Of a stretch of DNA of 64,000 bases, positions 26,236 to 34,790 are shown piece after piece. The DNA comes from Intrasporangium calvum DSM 43043 (GTDB lineage Bacteria; Actinomycetota; Actinomycetes; Actinomycetales; Dermatophilaceae): assembly GCF_000184685.1 (NCBI RefSeq), contig NC_014830.1:1240001-1304000 (forward strand), in the 5' to 3' direction. Below the pieces are notes generated by a model, which was not told where the DNA came from, ran no database searches, and saw only the letters and a list, made by a program, of their open reading frames with translations. The translations under genes and the position numbers were made by a program. The stretch's first letter is position 1. Each line of letters opens with the position of its first letter.

Positions 26236-26684
26236 ACGCTGGAAATTCAGGTGAATCCGTGGACAGAACCCCAATGCTAAGTTACGAGTGGAACTTTCTT
26301 AGCCCGAAAGGCCATTTCGATCTGTTTCTGCAGGTGCTCGGTCGTGTCGAGGAGCGCGGTTTCGTGTATCTTGCGGAGGCACTGGCTCCAGATGGAACGA
26401 TCGATCCAAACGTGACATTTGACTGGTATTACTCCGATTCCCTCCAACGATGGTTCCTATACTCGCCGCCGGCCACGACTCGTACCACCAGTCAATTACG
26501 TTCGTTGACCTCTGACCGACAGCTCCTTGGGTTGCGCCTCACGGTTCGACCATGGGGCAGCCCCGACCCGTTCTCTGCGCATGGCGAGTGCTGGCTGCGC
26601 ACCTCTGAAGCGGGTGTACAGGCGAAATCGGGCATCTGGGCTCTGTCGCGAGGGTTACGAGCAACCACGGAGGATCTGCTATGA
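26232..26684 (+). CDS. Unknown 150-residue protein in glycosyltransferase operon
   Basis: GTG start overlaps the previous stop (GTGA), and the gene overlaps the next gene by ATGA. The sequence has no signal peptide or membrane helix. It is rich in aromatic and beta-forming residues (FDWYYSDSLQRWFLYSPP, LLGLRLTVRPWG), suggesting a small beta-sandwich, perhaps carbohydrate-binding. I do not recognise a family. Its tight coupling on both sides argues it is real and acts with the glycosyltransferases. Confidence 0.7.
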   Translation: MNAGNSGESVDRTPMLSYEWNFLSPKGHFDLFLQVLGRVEERGFVYLAEALAPDGTIDPNVTFDWYYSDSLQRWFLYSPPATTRTTSQLRSLTSDRQLLGLRLTVRPWGSPDPFSAHGECWLRTSEAGVQAKSGIWALSRGLRATTEDLL

Positions 26685-28753
26685 GCAAGGACCCTCGGGT
26701 TGCGGTCTTCGTGCTCGTGGATGCCAATCAGGCGGAGTCAGATGTTGCCCGGACGATGCAGGGCCTCGCGCTCCCGTGCCAGGCTCAGATTGCGGTTCAC
26801 ATAGTTCCGCGGGCGCAGGAGAATAACTACACCGATCCTGGCATGGTAGGGCAGAGGTTGTCCCCGCAGGTAAGCGTTGCTGGCGCGGTCCATGAAGTAC
26901 TGCCACAGGAGACGGCGGATGTGTTCTTCTTCGTCGTCAGCGGCTCAGTGGTTCATACAGAGGATATCGTGGAGTCGGCGCGGTACCTGGCTGGTGGATC
27001 ATTGTCGGCCGTGAGGGGGCGCACCTATGACGTGTTGCCTGGTCGACTCGTCCATGGGGGAGCGTGGCGGCGGAGAGTCCGTCATGCAGATGCAGAGAAC
27101 CGTATGGACTTAAGTAGGAACCCGGCTGTCGTGCTCCTGGGTGTGAGTCGCTCAACGTATCTAGCGCTTCGCGGCCTCGACGAGTCTCTTGCGGAGCCGG
27201 AGGCTTTGCTGCGGGACTTCGAAGCCAGAGCGCGCAGTGCAGGGGTCGTGGTACAGATGGGCCCGATGGTGCTGCGTCGCGCCCCTCGTCTCAACGCATT
27301 GGTGCGCAGGAGCAACCCAGGACTGCCTACCAAACATCGATCCGCGCAGCCTTCTCCGGTCTATAGGAACTTGAGCCGAGTTCTTGGCAATCCGCGAACG
27401 GACCCTCCGTTCGTTTCGATTGTGATATCTACCTACAACCGGGCCCAATATTTGGCCGAGTGTATCAATTCGATTTTGTCGCAGTCTATGCCTGACTTTG
27501 AAGTAATTCTGGTGGACGACGGGTCCACAGATGAGACAGAAGGTGTGGTGCGCGCTTTCGATGATGACCGGATTCGGTACTTCAAGCGCTCAAATTCAGG
27601 CATCTCTGCTGCACGAAACTTCGGTCTTCAGGCGGCGCGAGGCACCTTCGTCGCCGTGCATGACGACGACGACATCATGCTCCCTTGGCGCTTGGCTACG
27701 CAGTTGGCGTCGCTACAGCCTGAAGACCATGGGTCGTTCGGCGTGTCGGTGCACTTTGACGACGAGACGGGTGAAACACACAACCTCATTCATCGCCAAT
27801 TCAACATGCAGACCGCACTGACATACGGCCACAACCCGACTCATCCGACCTGGCTCCTACGGCATGACGTGATTGCAGCTTTTGGGTACGACGAGACGCT
27901 GGAGAGCGGTGTGGACAACAACCTTGCGCTGCGCATGGTCCGAGCCGGGGTTCGGATGCGGCACTGCGGTGTACCGCTCATCTTGCGAAGGGTCCATCAT
28001 GAACAGATCACGCGGACGGCGGGGGAAGCGCAGAAGGCCTATGCAGGAATGTCCCGGCGACTCCTACAATTCGCGAATGCTGGTCGCCCCACCCCGCGTG
28101 CGAGCAGCGAGTCTGAGTGGCTGCCTCCAAGTCAAGTGGACGTTCGCCTGCACCGGGTGCTTCCCTACCTTCCGGATAGGCTCACACGTCGCACTGTGAC
28201 GATCAAGGTGGGTATGCCCCTTCGGGAAGCTCTTGTCGCTGTCCGGGACATTGGTTCTGTCCATTTCAGGGAGGAGCACTTCGGAAAAGCCCAGGATACG
28301 CCTAGGACCGTCCTCATCCTCACGGACGTAACTTGGCCAGGGCTCGCGACCCTTCGTAAGGTTGGTGCTGAATTCGAGGCGTCCGTGTTCACCGGGACGA
28401 ACGTAGAAGGTGGAGGGTTCGACTCAGCCATCGAGGACTGGAGCTTGGATAAGATTGCTTCCTCAGGCCGACAGGGTGAGGTCTACGTGAGGGTTCTTTC
28501 GCGGGATCGAATAGGACTCCAGCGGTTTGTAAGGGAGTCAGAGCTTTCAGGGTGGACTTTCGAAACTCACTTGGAAAATGAGCTAATGGCAGTGGTGTTC
28601 TCGACTTCAGATCTGCATTCAGCTAGCGCACTGTGTTCCGGTTTGTTGGGCGCCGGCGTCAGCGTATATGAATTGTCCGTCCTCTGTTCCACCCACGTTG
28701 ACGACGCTTCGATTCGTGCCGATCTATTCGGTGATGGCGGGATGAACGCATGA
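26681..28753 (+). CDS. GT2 glycosyltransferase with unknown N- and C-terminal regions
   Basis: The 690-residue protein starts with an ATGA overlap. A GT-A domain begins at ~243 (FVSIVISTYNRAQYLAECI), with ILVDDGSTDE and the metal motif AVHDDDDIMLPWR near 325, and runs to ~460 with ESGVDNNLALRMVRAG. The first ~240 residues resemble a weakly conserved second GT2-like fold (DVARTMQGLALPCQAQIAVH) that lacks an obvious DXD. The last ~200 residues have no recognised motif. It ends in an ATGA overlap with the next gene. It is soluble, so membrane targeting would need a partner. Confidence 0.82.
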   Translation: MSKDPRVAVFVLVDANQAESDVARTMQGLALPCQAQIAVHIVPRAQENNYTDPGMVGQRLSPQVSVAGAVHEVLPQETADVFFFVVSGSVVHTEDIVESARYLAGGSLSAVRGRTYDVLPGRLVHGGAWRRRVRHADAENRMDLSRNPAVVLLGVSRSTYLALRGLDESLAEPEALLRDFEARARSAGVVVQMGPMVLRRAPRLNALVRRSNPGLPTKHRSAQPSPVYRNLSRVLGNPRTDPPFVSIVISTYNRAQYLAECINSILSQSMPDFEVILVDDGSTDETEGVVRAFDDDRIRYFKRSNSGISAARNFGLQAARGTFVAVHDDDDIMLPWRLATQLASLQPEDHGSFGVSVHFDDETGETHNLIHRQFNMQTALTYGHNPTHPTWLLRHDVIAAFGYDETLESGVDNNLALRMVRAGVRMRHCGVPLILRRVHHEQITRTAGEAQKAYAGMSRRLLQFANAGRPTPRASSESEWLPPSQVDVRLHRVLPYLPDRLTRRTVTIKVGMPLREALVAVRDIGSVHFREEHFGKAQDTPRTVLILTDVTWPGLATLRKVGAEFEASVFTGTNVEGGGFDSAIEDWSLDKIASSGRQGEVYVRVLSRDRIGLQRFVRESELSGWTFETHLENELMAVVFSTSDLHSASALCSGLLGAGVSVYELSVLCSTHVDDASIRADLFGDGGMNA

Positions 28754-29409
28754 GATTTCGGTGGGAGCCCAACTCATTTGGACGCTCGGGTCTCGTGGCT
28801 ATCCCGGAGCGGTTTGACTCGCGACCACTGTTCGATGAATTATGGCTAGACTACACGCTCGATAACGTGATGCCAGACCGACTCGCCGTGGCAGCCGCCT
28901 TGACGTTCAGACAGGGGCTCACGAAATCGTTCAAGGTCCCAGACCCCATATTTACCGTCACCGCGAGTGCGATCGAAGATCTTGCTTCATCAAGGGACCT
29001 GCGAGTCAACCAAGTGGTCCCTGGCGAGTTGTCGCGATCCAGAGGCAACGCAGTCCTTGTTGTTAATGTCGATAACCCGTCGGCAACCGTGGTGAATACG
29101 CGCGGCGGTCGGCGTCATATTGCCTTCAACATTCTACGAAGCGATCGATTTGCCGGCGCGCTCTTGGCGATGGATTCGCTGAGCCTGGCCAGCAACGCTT
29201 GGCTTCATCAGCGGCATCCTTCCTCGCCTTTGGAGGCGCACCTACCGTATTTGGCGGTGGCCGTCTTGACAGCGGAGGATCTGGGCGCAGGAGCCATTGC
29301 ACTGATGACTGACGTCCTAGAGTCGGATCGGGCGTTAGCCAAAAAGGTCCGTCGACTCTGTAATGCTGTCGGCTTATCACTATTAAGTTCTTCACACGAT
29401 GGTGACTGA
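28750..29409 (+). CDS. Unknown 219-residue protein in the coupled operon
   Basis: Starts with ATGA overlap to the GT2 gene. No signal peptide or clear membrane helix. Features are an N-terminal MRFRWEPNSFGRSGLVAIPE, a middle AVLVVNVDNPSATVVNTRGG and a C-terminal helical part with LYYLAV-like hydrophobics (LPYLAVAVLTAEDLGAGAIA). I do not recognise a family. Base composition is AT-richer than the chromosome around it, like its operon partners. Confidence 0.65.
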   Translation: MRFRWEPNSFGRSGLVAIPERFDSRPLFDELWLDYTLDNVMPDRLAVAAALTFRQGLTKSFKVPDPIFTVTASAIEDLASSRDLRVNQVVPGELSRSRGNAVLVVNVDNPSATVVNTRGGRRHIAFNILRSDRFAGALLAMDSLSLASNAWLHQRHPSSPLEAHLPYLAVAVLTAEDLGAGAIALMTDVLESDRALAKKVRRLCNAVGLSLLSSSHDGD

Positions 29410-29590
29410 ACGACGCCGGAGGATCTGGCGTGCTGATCGAGACCAGTTGCATCTGATGAAACCGGTCCAGCATCGCCCGTTCGTAGGTCTATCCGATAAG
29501 CGAGAAGGCTATGGTCATCGCTGCTGGCAGTTGGAAAAGGCCAAGGCCATGACCAGAGGCGCCCGCATAGCCGAGGAGGCTTTCCGGTGA
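29399..29590 (+). CDS. Small basic ORF (63 residues) bridging two operon genes
   Basis: ATG at 29399 overlaps the end of the previous gene by 11 nt, and the TGA overlaps the GTG of the next gene. It would fill an otherwise 177-nt gap in an operon where every other junction overlaps. The peptide is basic (MVTERRRRIWRADRDQLHLM) with no recognised domain. It may be real or simply a translational bridge keeping ribosomes coupled. Confidence 0.4.
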   Translation: MVTERRRRIWRADRDQLHLMKPVQHRPFVGLSDKREGYGHRCWQLEKAKAMTRGARIAEEAFR

Positions 29591-32500
29591 AACCCGATGA
29601 GGGGCGGGACGAGGAGGCCTTCAGTGGACTCCTCTTTAGGGATTTTCTTGCCAACGAGACGCGGGCCAGGGCTTTGTATGACGATCTGCGCCAACGTGAG
29701 GCTCGTGCAACACGGCGGCTCACCGAACTCGAGGTAGAGGTCGTCCGTTTGCAGCGAGCGGAGCAGGACAGCCGGGCACTTAGGCGTCGGCTCGGAACGG
29801 CGAACGCCGCGCTTGACGCGTACCGCACCGAGAGCAGACGCCTGAAGGCGGACCTTAAGCGCGTGCGTGGCTCCAACGCCTATCGGGTCGGCAGGGCTGT
29901 ATTAAGGCCCGTCGGGATCCTTCGGCGCCTCCGTGGTGGCCCGGGGGGGGCATCCGATAACCCGGCAGTAGGTCACGAGAAGGCGCTGTCGGGCTCTGAC
30001 GAGAATGGGTCGGACGAGCAAGTCCTGCCGTGTCGTTCTGTTCGAGGTCGCGCAGAACTCTCGTTCGAAGAGCTCAGGTCTGATTTCGAGAGCCAGCCGA
30101 GCACGGAGCGAATGGGCCCGCTGCTCTCTCATGCGTGGTATCAGCTTGGCCTCATCTCGGCTCCGGCGGAAGTTCTGCGGCGACACCCGGACGTGGCGGT
30201 GAATCTAAAGGGCCACCCACGCGTCTTGGCGGAACTTATCCGCGGGGAGGAGCGCCTTCTTGGCGCCAGCGTGAACCTTCCTGAAACCGGTCGGGGGGCC
30301 GCGTACCTACCCGAGCGCGACCGGGTCATGTACTGCGTGCACTCCTCGCCGGTGTTCAACACGAATGGCTATTCCACGCGTACCCAAGGGGTGGCGGGGG
30401 GTATGTCAAAGGCGGGCGCCGACGTCGTCGTAGTGTCACGGGTAGGGTATCCTTGGGACTCGAATGTCGATATTTCTAAGCCGGCACAGCGCAGATACGT
30501 CACCGCCCGTGAGGGAGTTGGTTACGTGCACCTGCCGGGGGCATCGCTCAGCAGCACACCCACTGACTTCTACATTCTGCAGGCCGCTGACGCCTTCGTG
30601 CGCGAAGCGAGGTTGCAGCGCCCAAGTGTCATCCAGGCGGCCTCCAATTTTCGCACGGGACTTGCAGCGCTTATCGCTGCCCGTCGACTTGGAGTTCCAT
30701 TCGTTTACGAGGTTCGCGGTCTTTGGGAAATTACAGAGGCCTCGGAGAAGCCAGGGTGGGTCGACTCCGAACGCTTCCAGTTGCAGGCGAATCTTGAGAC
30801 TTTGGTGGCCAAGGAAGCCGACTGCGTCCTCGCCATCACCCAGCAGATCAGGGACGAGCTGGTGCGGCGCGGGGTGGGACCAGAGCGGATCTTGCTAGCG
30901 CCGAATGCGGTCGACCCGCTGGCCTTTCTGCCGCTGCCAAAGGATCACGCTTTCGCCCACTCCAAGGGTGTGCGGACTGACGTGCCCGTAATCGGCTTTG
31001 CTGGCAGCATGGTCCCGTACGAAGGGTTGGACGTCCTGGCGGAAGCTGCAGCCGTCCTGCGCGATAGAGGGGTGGACTTCCAACTGGCGCTAGCCGGTTC
31101 GGGGTCTGCCGAACATCACCTCAGGAAGGAAGTGACGCAGCTCGGTCTGGGCGACAAAGTCCGATTCCTCGGCCGGCTTTCCGCCGATGAAATGCCTCGG
31201 CTCCTCAGCCTGTTCGACATCATGCCGTGCCCGCGAGTGTCCGTCCCGGTCACGGAGATGGTCTCGCCTCTCAAGCCCCTCGAGGCGTTGAGTTGCGGCA
31301 AGGCCGTCGTCTTGTCGGATGTCGCGCCCCACGTCGACCTAGCGGGCGGACATGAAGGACGTGCCCTGATCTTCCGAGCTGGTGACGCTCCGCAGCTGGC
31401 TGATGTGCTGGAACGCCTGATCAATGACGTGGACCTTCGAAGTGACCTGGGTCGTGCCGGCCGTCTGTGGTGCCTGGAGGAGCGTACGTGGGTCAAACTT
31501 GCTGAGACCATGCGTTCGGCGCATGCGCAAGCACGGGTAGCACTGGACCGACGCATCACCTCGGTCCCGAAGGTAGAACTCGCGGCGCTGCGGGTGGGGC
31601 TCGTGGCGGATGAGTTCACGACACAAACCCTGCGAGCTTCGGCGCTGATCGTGCCTCTCAGTCGGTCGAGCTGGCGCGAACAAGTCCATGGGCTCGATCT
31701 GGTCTTCCTCGAGTCCGCCTGGGAGGGCAACGGGGGCGAGTGGCACCGCGGTGTTGGCCGCTACTCCGACGAGGAGCACCGGGACATCGTGGCCCTGCTT
31801 GCCTGCGCGCGGGAGTTGGGGATCCCGACGGTCTTCTGGAACAAGGAGGACCCGATCCACTTCGAGCGCTTCGTTGCCACGGCATCACTGTGCGACCACG
31901 TCTTCACCACAGACGCCGATCGAGTGGTGTCGTACCTCGAGGCTGGGGCGGGGCACCTCAAGTCGGCGTCCTCGCTTCCGTTCTACGCTCAGCCCCACCT
32001 GCACAATCCCTTGCCAGGGCAGCGACCGTTCGAGAAGTCGGCCGCGTACGCGGGCACATACTATGGCGACCGTTATCGGAAGCGCTCGCGCGAACTCAGC
32101 AGCCTCCTGGCGACGGCCGCGCCGTTCGGGCTTGCTATCTATGATCGCCAAGCCGCGCTGCCAGATTCGCCCTACCACTTCCCCGCCGCCTTGGAGCGAC
32201 ATGTTCGTGGCGCACTGCCCTACGAAGAGGTCGTGGACTCGTACAAGGCGCACCTGGCCAACCTCAACGTCAATTCCGTGGCTGATTCTCCGTCGATGTT
32301 CTCGCGGCGGGTTGTCGAGGTTGCGGCCTGCGGTGGGGTAGTTCTTTCTGGACCGGGCCGAGGCATTGAGGAGACTCTCGGCAATGTCATTCCGAGTTCG
32401 TCGGATCCGCAGGTGTGGCATGCCCTGCTTGCGGCCTGGTCGAGTGATGCCGAGGAGCGGCTTCGCGAGGCATGGTTGCAGATGCGGGCTGTTTACAGGG

Positions 32501-34062
32501 CTCACACTGTCGGTGCAGCGCTGACGATCCTGGCGCGAACGGCCGGGATTCCCGTGTCCGCTCCCCCCTTTCCGACATACGCTGTGGAAGTGACTTCGGC
32601 TGACCAGGACGTCGTCGAGGGCCTCGCCCGTCAATCCATACTGCCGACGGACGTTTACGGGGCAGAGATCTCCCCCCGGGTGAGGGAAGTCCTGGAGCCG
32701 CTAGGGGTGCGGGTCCACGACGAACCGATCCACGACGGCGCGAACCTTGTCGCGGCGTTCGCCGCTCTCGTCGACGCGCCTCTTGGTCGCACCCACTTCG
32801 AGGACCTCCTCCATGCGTGTGCCTTCGGGCACTGGGAACGGATCGTGCCCAAGGATGGAGCCGCCTGCCAGCACGGACAGCCCATAGCGAGGCAGATCGA
32901 CCACTCCGGTGAACTCTCGGGAGTCGTCGCCGCCGACCTGGTTCGCCGACTCGGGGGGCTGGTGCTCGCGCTCCACGCCACCCAAACGCGAGGTCTCGAG
33001 CTCGTCGTCGCGCCACAGCAGGTACGCCCCCCGGTCCCAACGGCGGAAGTCGCCGAGGCCGCTAAACATCGGTCGCTCTCTGAGCGTCGTGTAGTGGTGG
33101 CCGGTCATGACCTGAAGTTCGCGACGGGGCTCATTGACGCTCTCGAGTCCGGCGGAGCCAGGGTTGAGAAGGACCAGTGGCACTCGCACGTCAAGCACGA
33201 TGAGCAGCGCTCCTCAGAGCTGCTCGAGTGGGCTGACATCGTGGTCTGCGAGTGGGGCCTGGGGAACGCCGTGTGGTACTCACGTAACCTGATGCCGCAC
33301 CAGAGACTGGTTGTCCGGGTGCACTCGCAGGAGCTGAGAAGGCCCTATCTGGCCAGCATCGACCATGACCGCGTCGACGCTTACGTCTTCGTAGGCGATT
33401 TGATACGCGATGCCGCTATCCGCAGTCATGGCCTACCGCGAGAGAAGTGTCACGTGGTTCCGAATGCCGTCGACACCGCCGCACTGGCTTTGCCAAAGAC
33501 CGCCGAGGCGAGCCGAGTCATCGGGCTTGTGGGCATCGTGCCCCAATCGAAGCGCCTGGACCTGGCTCTGGATGTGCTGGACGGCCTGCACGCCCTTGGC
33601 CTCGACTACGTCTTGCGGATCAAGGGCAAGCTACCCGAGGACTTCCCGTGGATGGCGCAAAGGCCCGATGAGCTCGACTGGTATAAGAGGCAGTTCGACC
33701 GCATCGGCGAGATACAACAGCGCCGGTGGGGCGGTGTGCTACTCGACGGACATGGCGACGACATGCTGCACTGGTACCAGAAGATCGGGGTCGCATTGTC
33801 GGTGAGCGACTTCGAGTCCTTCCACCTGACCATCGCGGACGGCGCTGCTTCTGGGGCGATGCCGGCGGTGCTCGCTTGGCCGGGTGCGGACCTGATATAT
33901 CCCCGCGAATGGCTGTCACCGACGGTCGCGGCTCTCGTCAAACGCATCGCACAGGCTGAGCGCGATCCGCACGCATGGCGCGAGGTCGTGACAGCGCGCT
34001 TCGGAGCGGATCAGGTGCTCGATCGACTTGCAGCCCTGATCGCGGGCGGGGGGGGATTGTGA
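29587..34062 (+). CDS. Giant three-domain glycosyltransferase (coiled coil - GT4 - CgeB-like - GT4)
   Basis: The 1491-residue protein is read from GTG 29587. Residues ~15-95 form a charged coiled coil (LTELEVEVVRLQRAEQDSRA). The first GT-B domain runs ~245-640 (CVHSSPVFNTNGYSTRTQGV, then VIGFAGSMVPYEGLDVLAEA). The second, ~665-1000, is CgeB/DUF3880-like (LVFLESAWEGNGGEW, IPTVFWNKEDPIHF) and parallels the 16833 protein. The third, ~1165-1480, is GT4-like (VVAGHDLKFATG, HVVPNAVDT, then SDFESFHLTIADGAASG with the catalytic-site acidic pair). Each domain keeps its signature, so a processive or block-building enzyme for a repeating unit is plausible. GTGA overlaps lead in and out. Confidence 0.88.
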   Translation: MKPDEGRDEEAFSGLLFRDFLANETRARALYDDLRQREARATRRLTELEVEVVRLQRAEQDSRALRRRLGTANAALDAYRTESRRLKADLKRVRGSNAYRVGRAVLRPVGILRRLRGGPGGASDNPAVGHEKALSGSDENGSDEQVLPCRSVRGRAELSFEELRSDFESQPSTERMGPLLSHAWYQLGLISAPAEVLRRHPDVAVNLKGHPRVLAELIRGEERLLGASVNLPETGRGAAYLPERDRVMYCVHSSPVFNTNGYSTRTQGVAGGMSKAGADVVVVSRVGYPWDSNVDISKPAQRRYVTAREGVGYVHLPGASLSSTPTDFYILQAADAFVREARLQRPSVIQAASNFRTGLAALIAARRLGVPFVYEVRGLWEITEASEKPGWVDSERFQLQANLETLVAKEADCVLAITQQIRDELVRRGVGPERILLAPNAVDPLAFLPLPKDHAFAHSKGVRTDVPVIGFAGSMVPYEGLDVLAEAAAVLRDRGVDFQLALAGSGSAEHHLRKEVTQLGLGDKVRFLGRLSADEMPRLLSLFDIMPCPRVSVPVTEMVSPLKPLEALSCGKAVVLSDVAPHVDLAGGHEGRALIFRAGDAPQLADVLERLINDVDLRSDLGRAGRLWCLEERTWVKLAETMRSAHAQARVALDRRITSVPKVELAALRVGLVADEFTTQTLRASALIVPLSRSSWREQVHGLDLVFLESAWEGNGGEWHRGVGRYSDEEHRDIVALLACARELGIPTVFWNKEDPIHFERFVATASLCDHVFTTDADRVVSYLEAGAGHLKSASSLPFYAQPHLHNPLPGQRPFEKSAAYAGTYYGDRYRKRSRELSSLLATAAPFGLAIYDRQAALPDSPYHFPAALERHVRGALPYEEVVDSYKAHLANLNVNSVADSPSMFSRRVVEVAACGGVVLSGPGRGIEETLGNVIPSSSDPQVWHALLAAWSSDAEERLREAWLQMRAVYRAHTVGAALTILARTAGIPVSAPPFPTYAVEVTSADQDVVEGLARQSILPTDVYGAEISPRVREVLEPLGVRVHDEPIHDGANLVAAFAALVDAPLGRTHFEDLLHACAFGHWERIVPKDGAACQHGQPIARQIDHSGELSGVVAADLVRRLGGLVLALHATQTRGLELVVAPQQVRPPVPTAEVAEAAKHRSLSERRVVVAGHDLKFATGLIDALESGGARVEKDQWHSHVKHDEQRSSELLEWADIVVCEWGLGNAVWYSRNLMPHQRLVVRVHSQELRRPYLASIDHDRVDAYVFVGDLIRDAAIRSHGLPREKCHVVPNAVDTAALALPKTAEASRVIGLVGIVPQSKRLDLALDVLDGLHALGLDYVLRIKGKLPEDFPWMAQRPDELDWYKRQFDRIGEIQQRRWGGVLLDGHGDDMLHWYQKIGVALSVSDFESFHLTIADGAASGAMPAVLAWPGADLIYPREWLSPTVAALVKRIAQAERDPHAWREVVTARFGADQVLDRLAALIAGGGGL

Positions 34063-34790
34063 GCGCTTCGGAGCAGGTCCGTGTGCTCATCCATGGGAGT
34101 TGTGTCTCGCGGGACACGTTCGAGTTTCTGCCCGCCTCCTACCGTCTCGTCAATTATGTCGCCCGACAGTCCGCCATCAGCGTGGGTAACTCAGCGCCGG
34201 GGATCTCTGACCGACTTCCGCGACTGAGTTCGCCCTTCCAAGACAGGATGATCCGCGGCGATATCCGAGGCGACCTTCTCGAGCGGATCCGGGCGCTAGC
34301 TGAGGAGGTCGATTTGGTGCTCGTCGATCTGGTGGACGAGCGGGGTGGTGTCGTCGCCATTGGTGATGGCTATGCGACCCGCCTCGCGGAGTTCTGGAGC
34401 AACGGGGGAAAGGAACTAGCCAAGGGAGCCGAGCACATCGCATTCGGTACTCAACGCCATTTCAGCCTCTGGGCCGGCGCCTTCGACCGGATCGTGAGCG
34501 AACTCGAGTCTCTTGGACTACTGGCCAAGGTGCTCGTGCTCTCTACGCCATGGGCGGAGAAACTGGAGGACGGGAGCCCTCTGGGTGTCCCTGAGTGGAT
34601 GACAGCGCCAAAGGTAGCGAACGAGGAATACGCCCGCTATTTCGACCACCTTGAATCGCGGGGCCTAAGGTTGCTTCGTCTGCCTGACCGATTGGCTCTA
34701 TCCAGCACAGAGCACCGTTGGGGTCCGAGCCCCTTCCACTACACGGACGCGGCATACGAGTGGCTAGCCCAGGGGATCTCGCGTGCTTGA
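34059..34790 (+). CDS. DUF6270 family protein
   Basis: Read from GTG 34059, overlapping the previous stop; 243 residues. The N-terminus VRVLIHGSCVSRDTFEFLP and the following VNYVARQSAIS are the hallmark of DUF6270, as are VDLVLVDLVDERGGV and the late HRWGPSPFHYTDAAYEWLA. The GSC motif at the N-terminus with a late H resembles the outline of SGNH-like hydrolases with Cys or Ser in block I, but the function is unknown. It overlaps the heparinase-like gene by 8 nt. A second family member (split by ISL3) lies at 38559-39425. Confidence 0.8.
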   Translation: MSASEQVRVLIHGSCVSRDTFEFLPASYRLVNYVARQSAISVGNSAPGISDRLPRLSSPFQDRMIRGDIRGDLLERIRALAEEVDLVLVDLVDERGGVVAIGDGYATRLAEFWSNGGKELAKGAEHIAFGTQRHFSLWAGAFDRIVSELESLGLLAKVLVLSTPWAEKLEDGSPLGVPEWMTAPKVANEEYARYFDHLESRGLRLLRLPDRLALSSTEHRWGPSPFHYTDAAYEWLAQGISRA

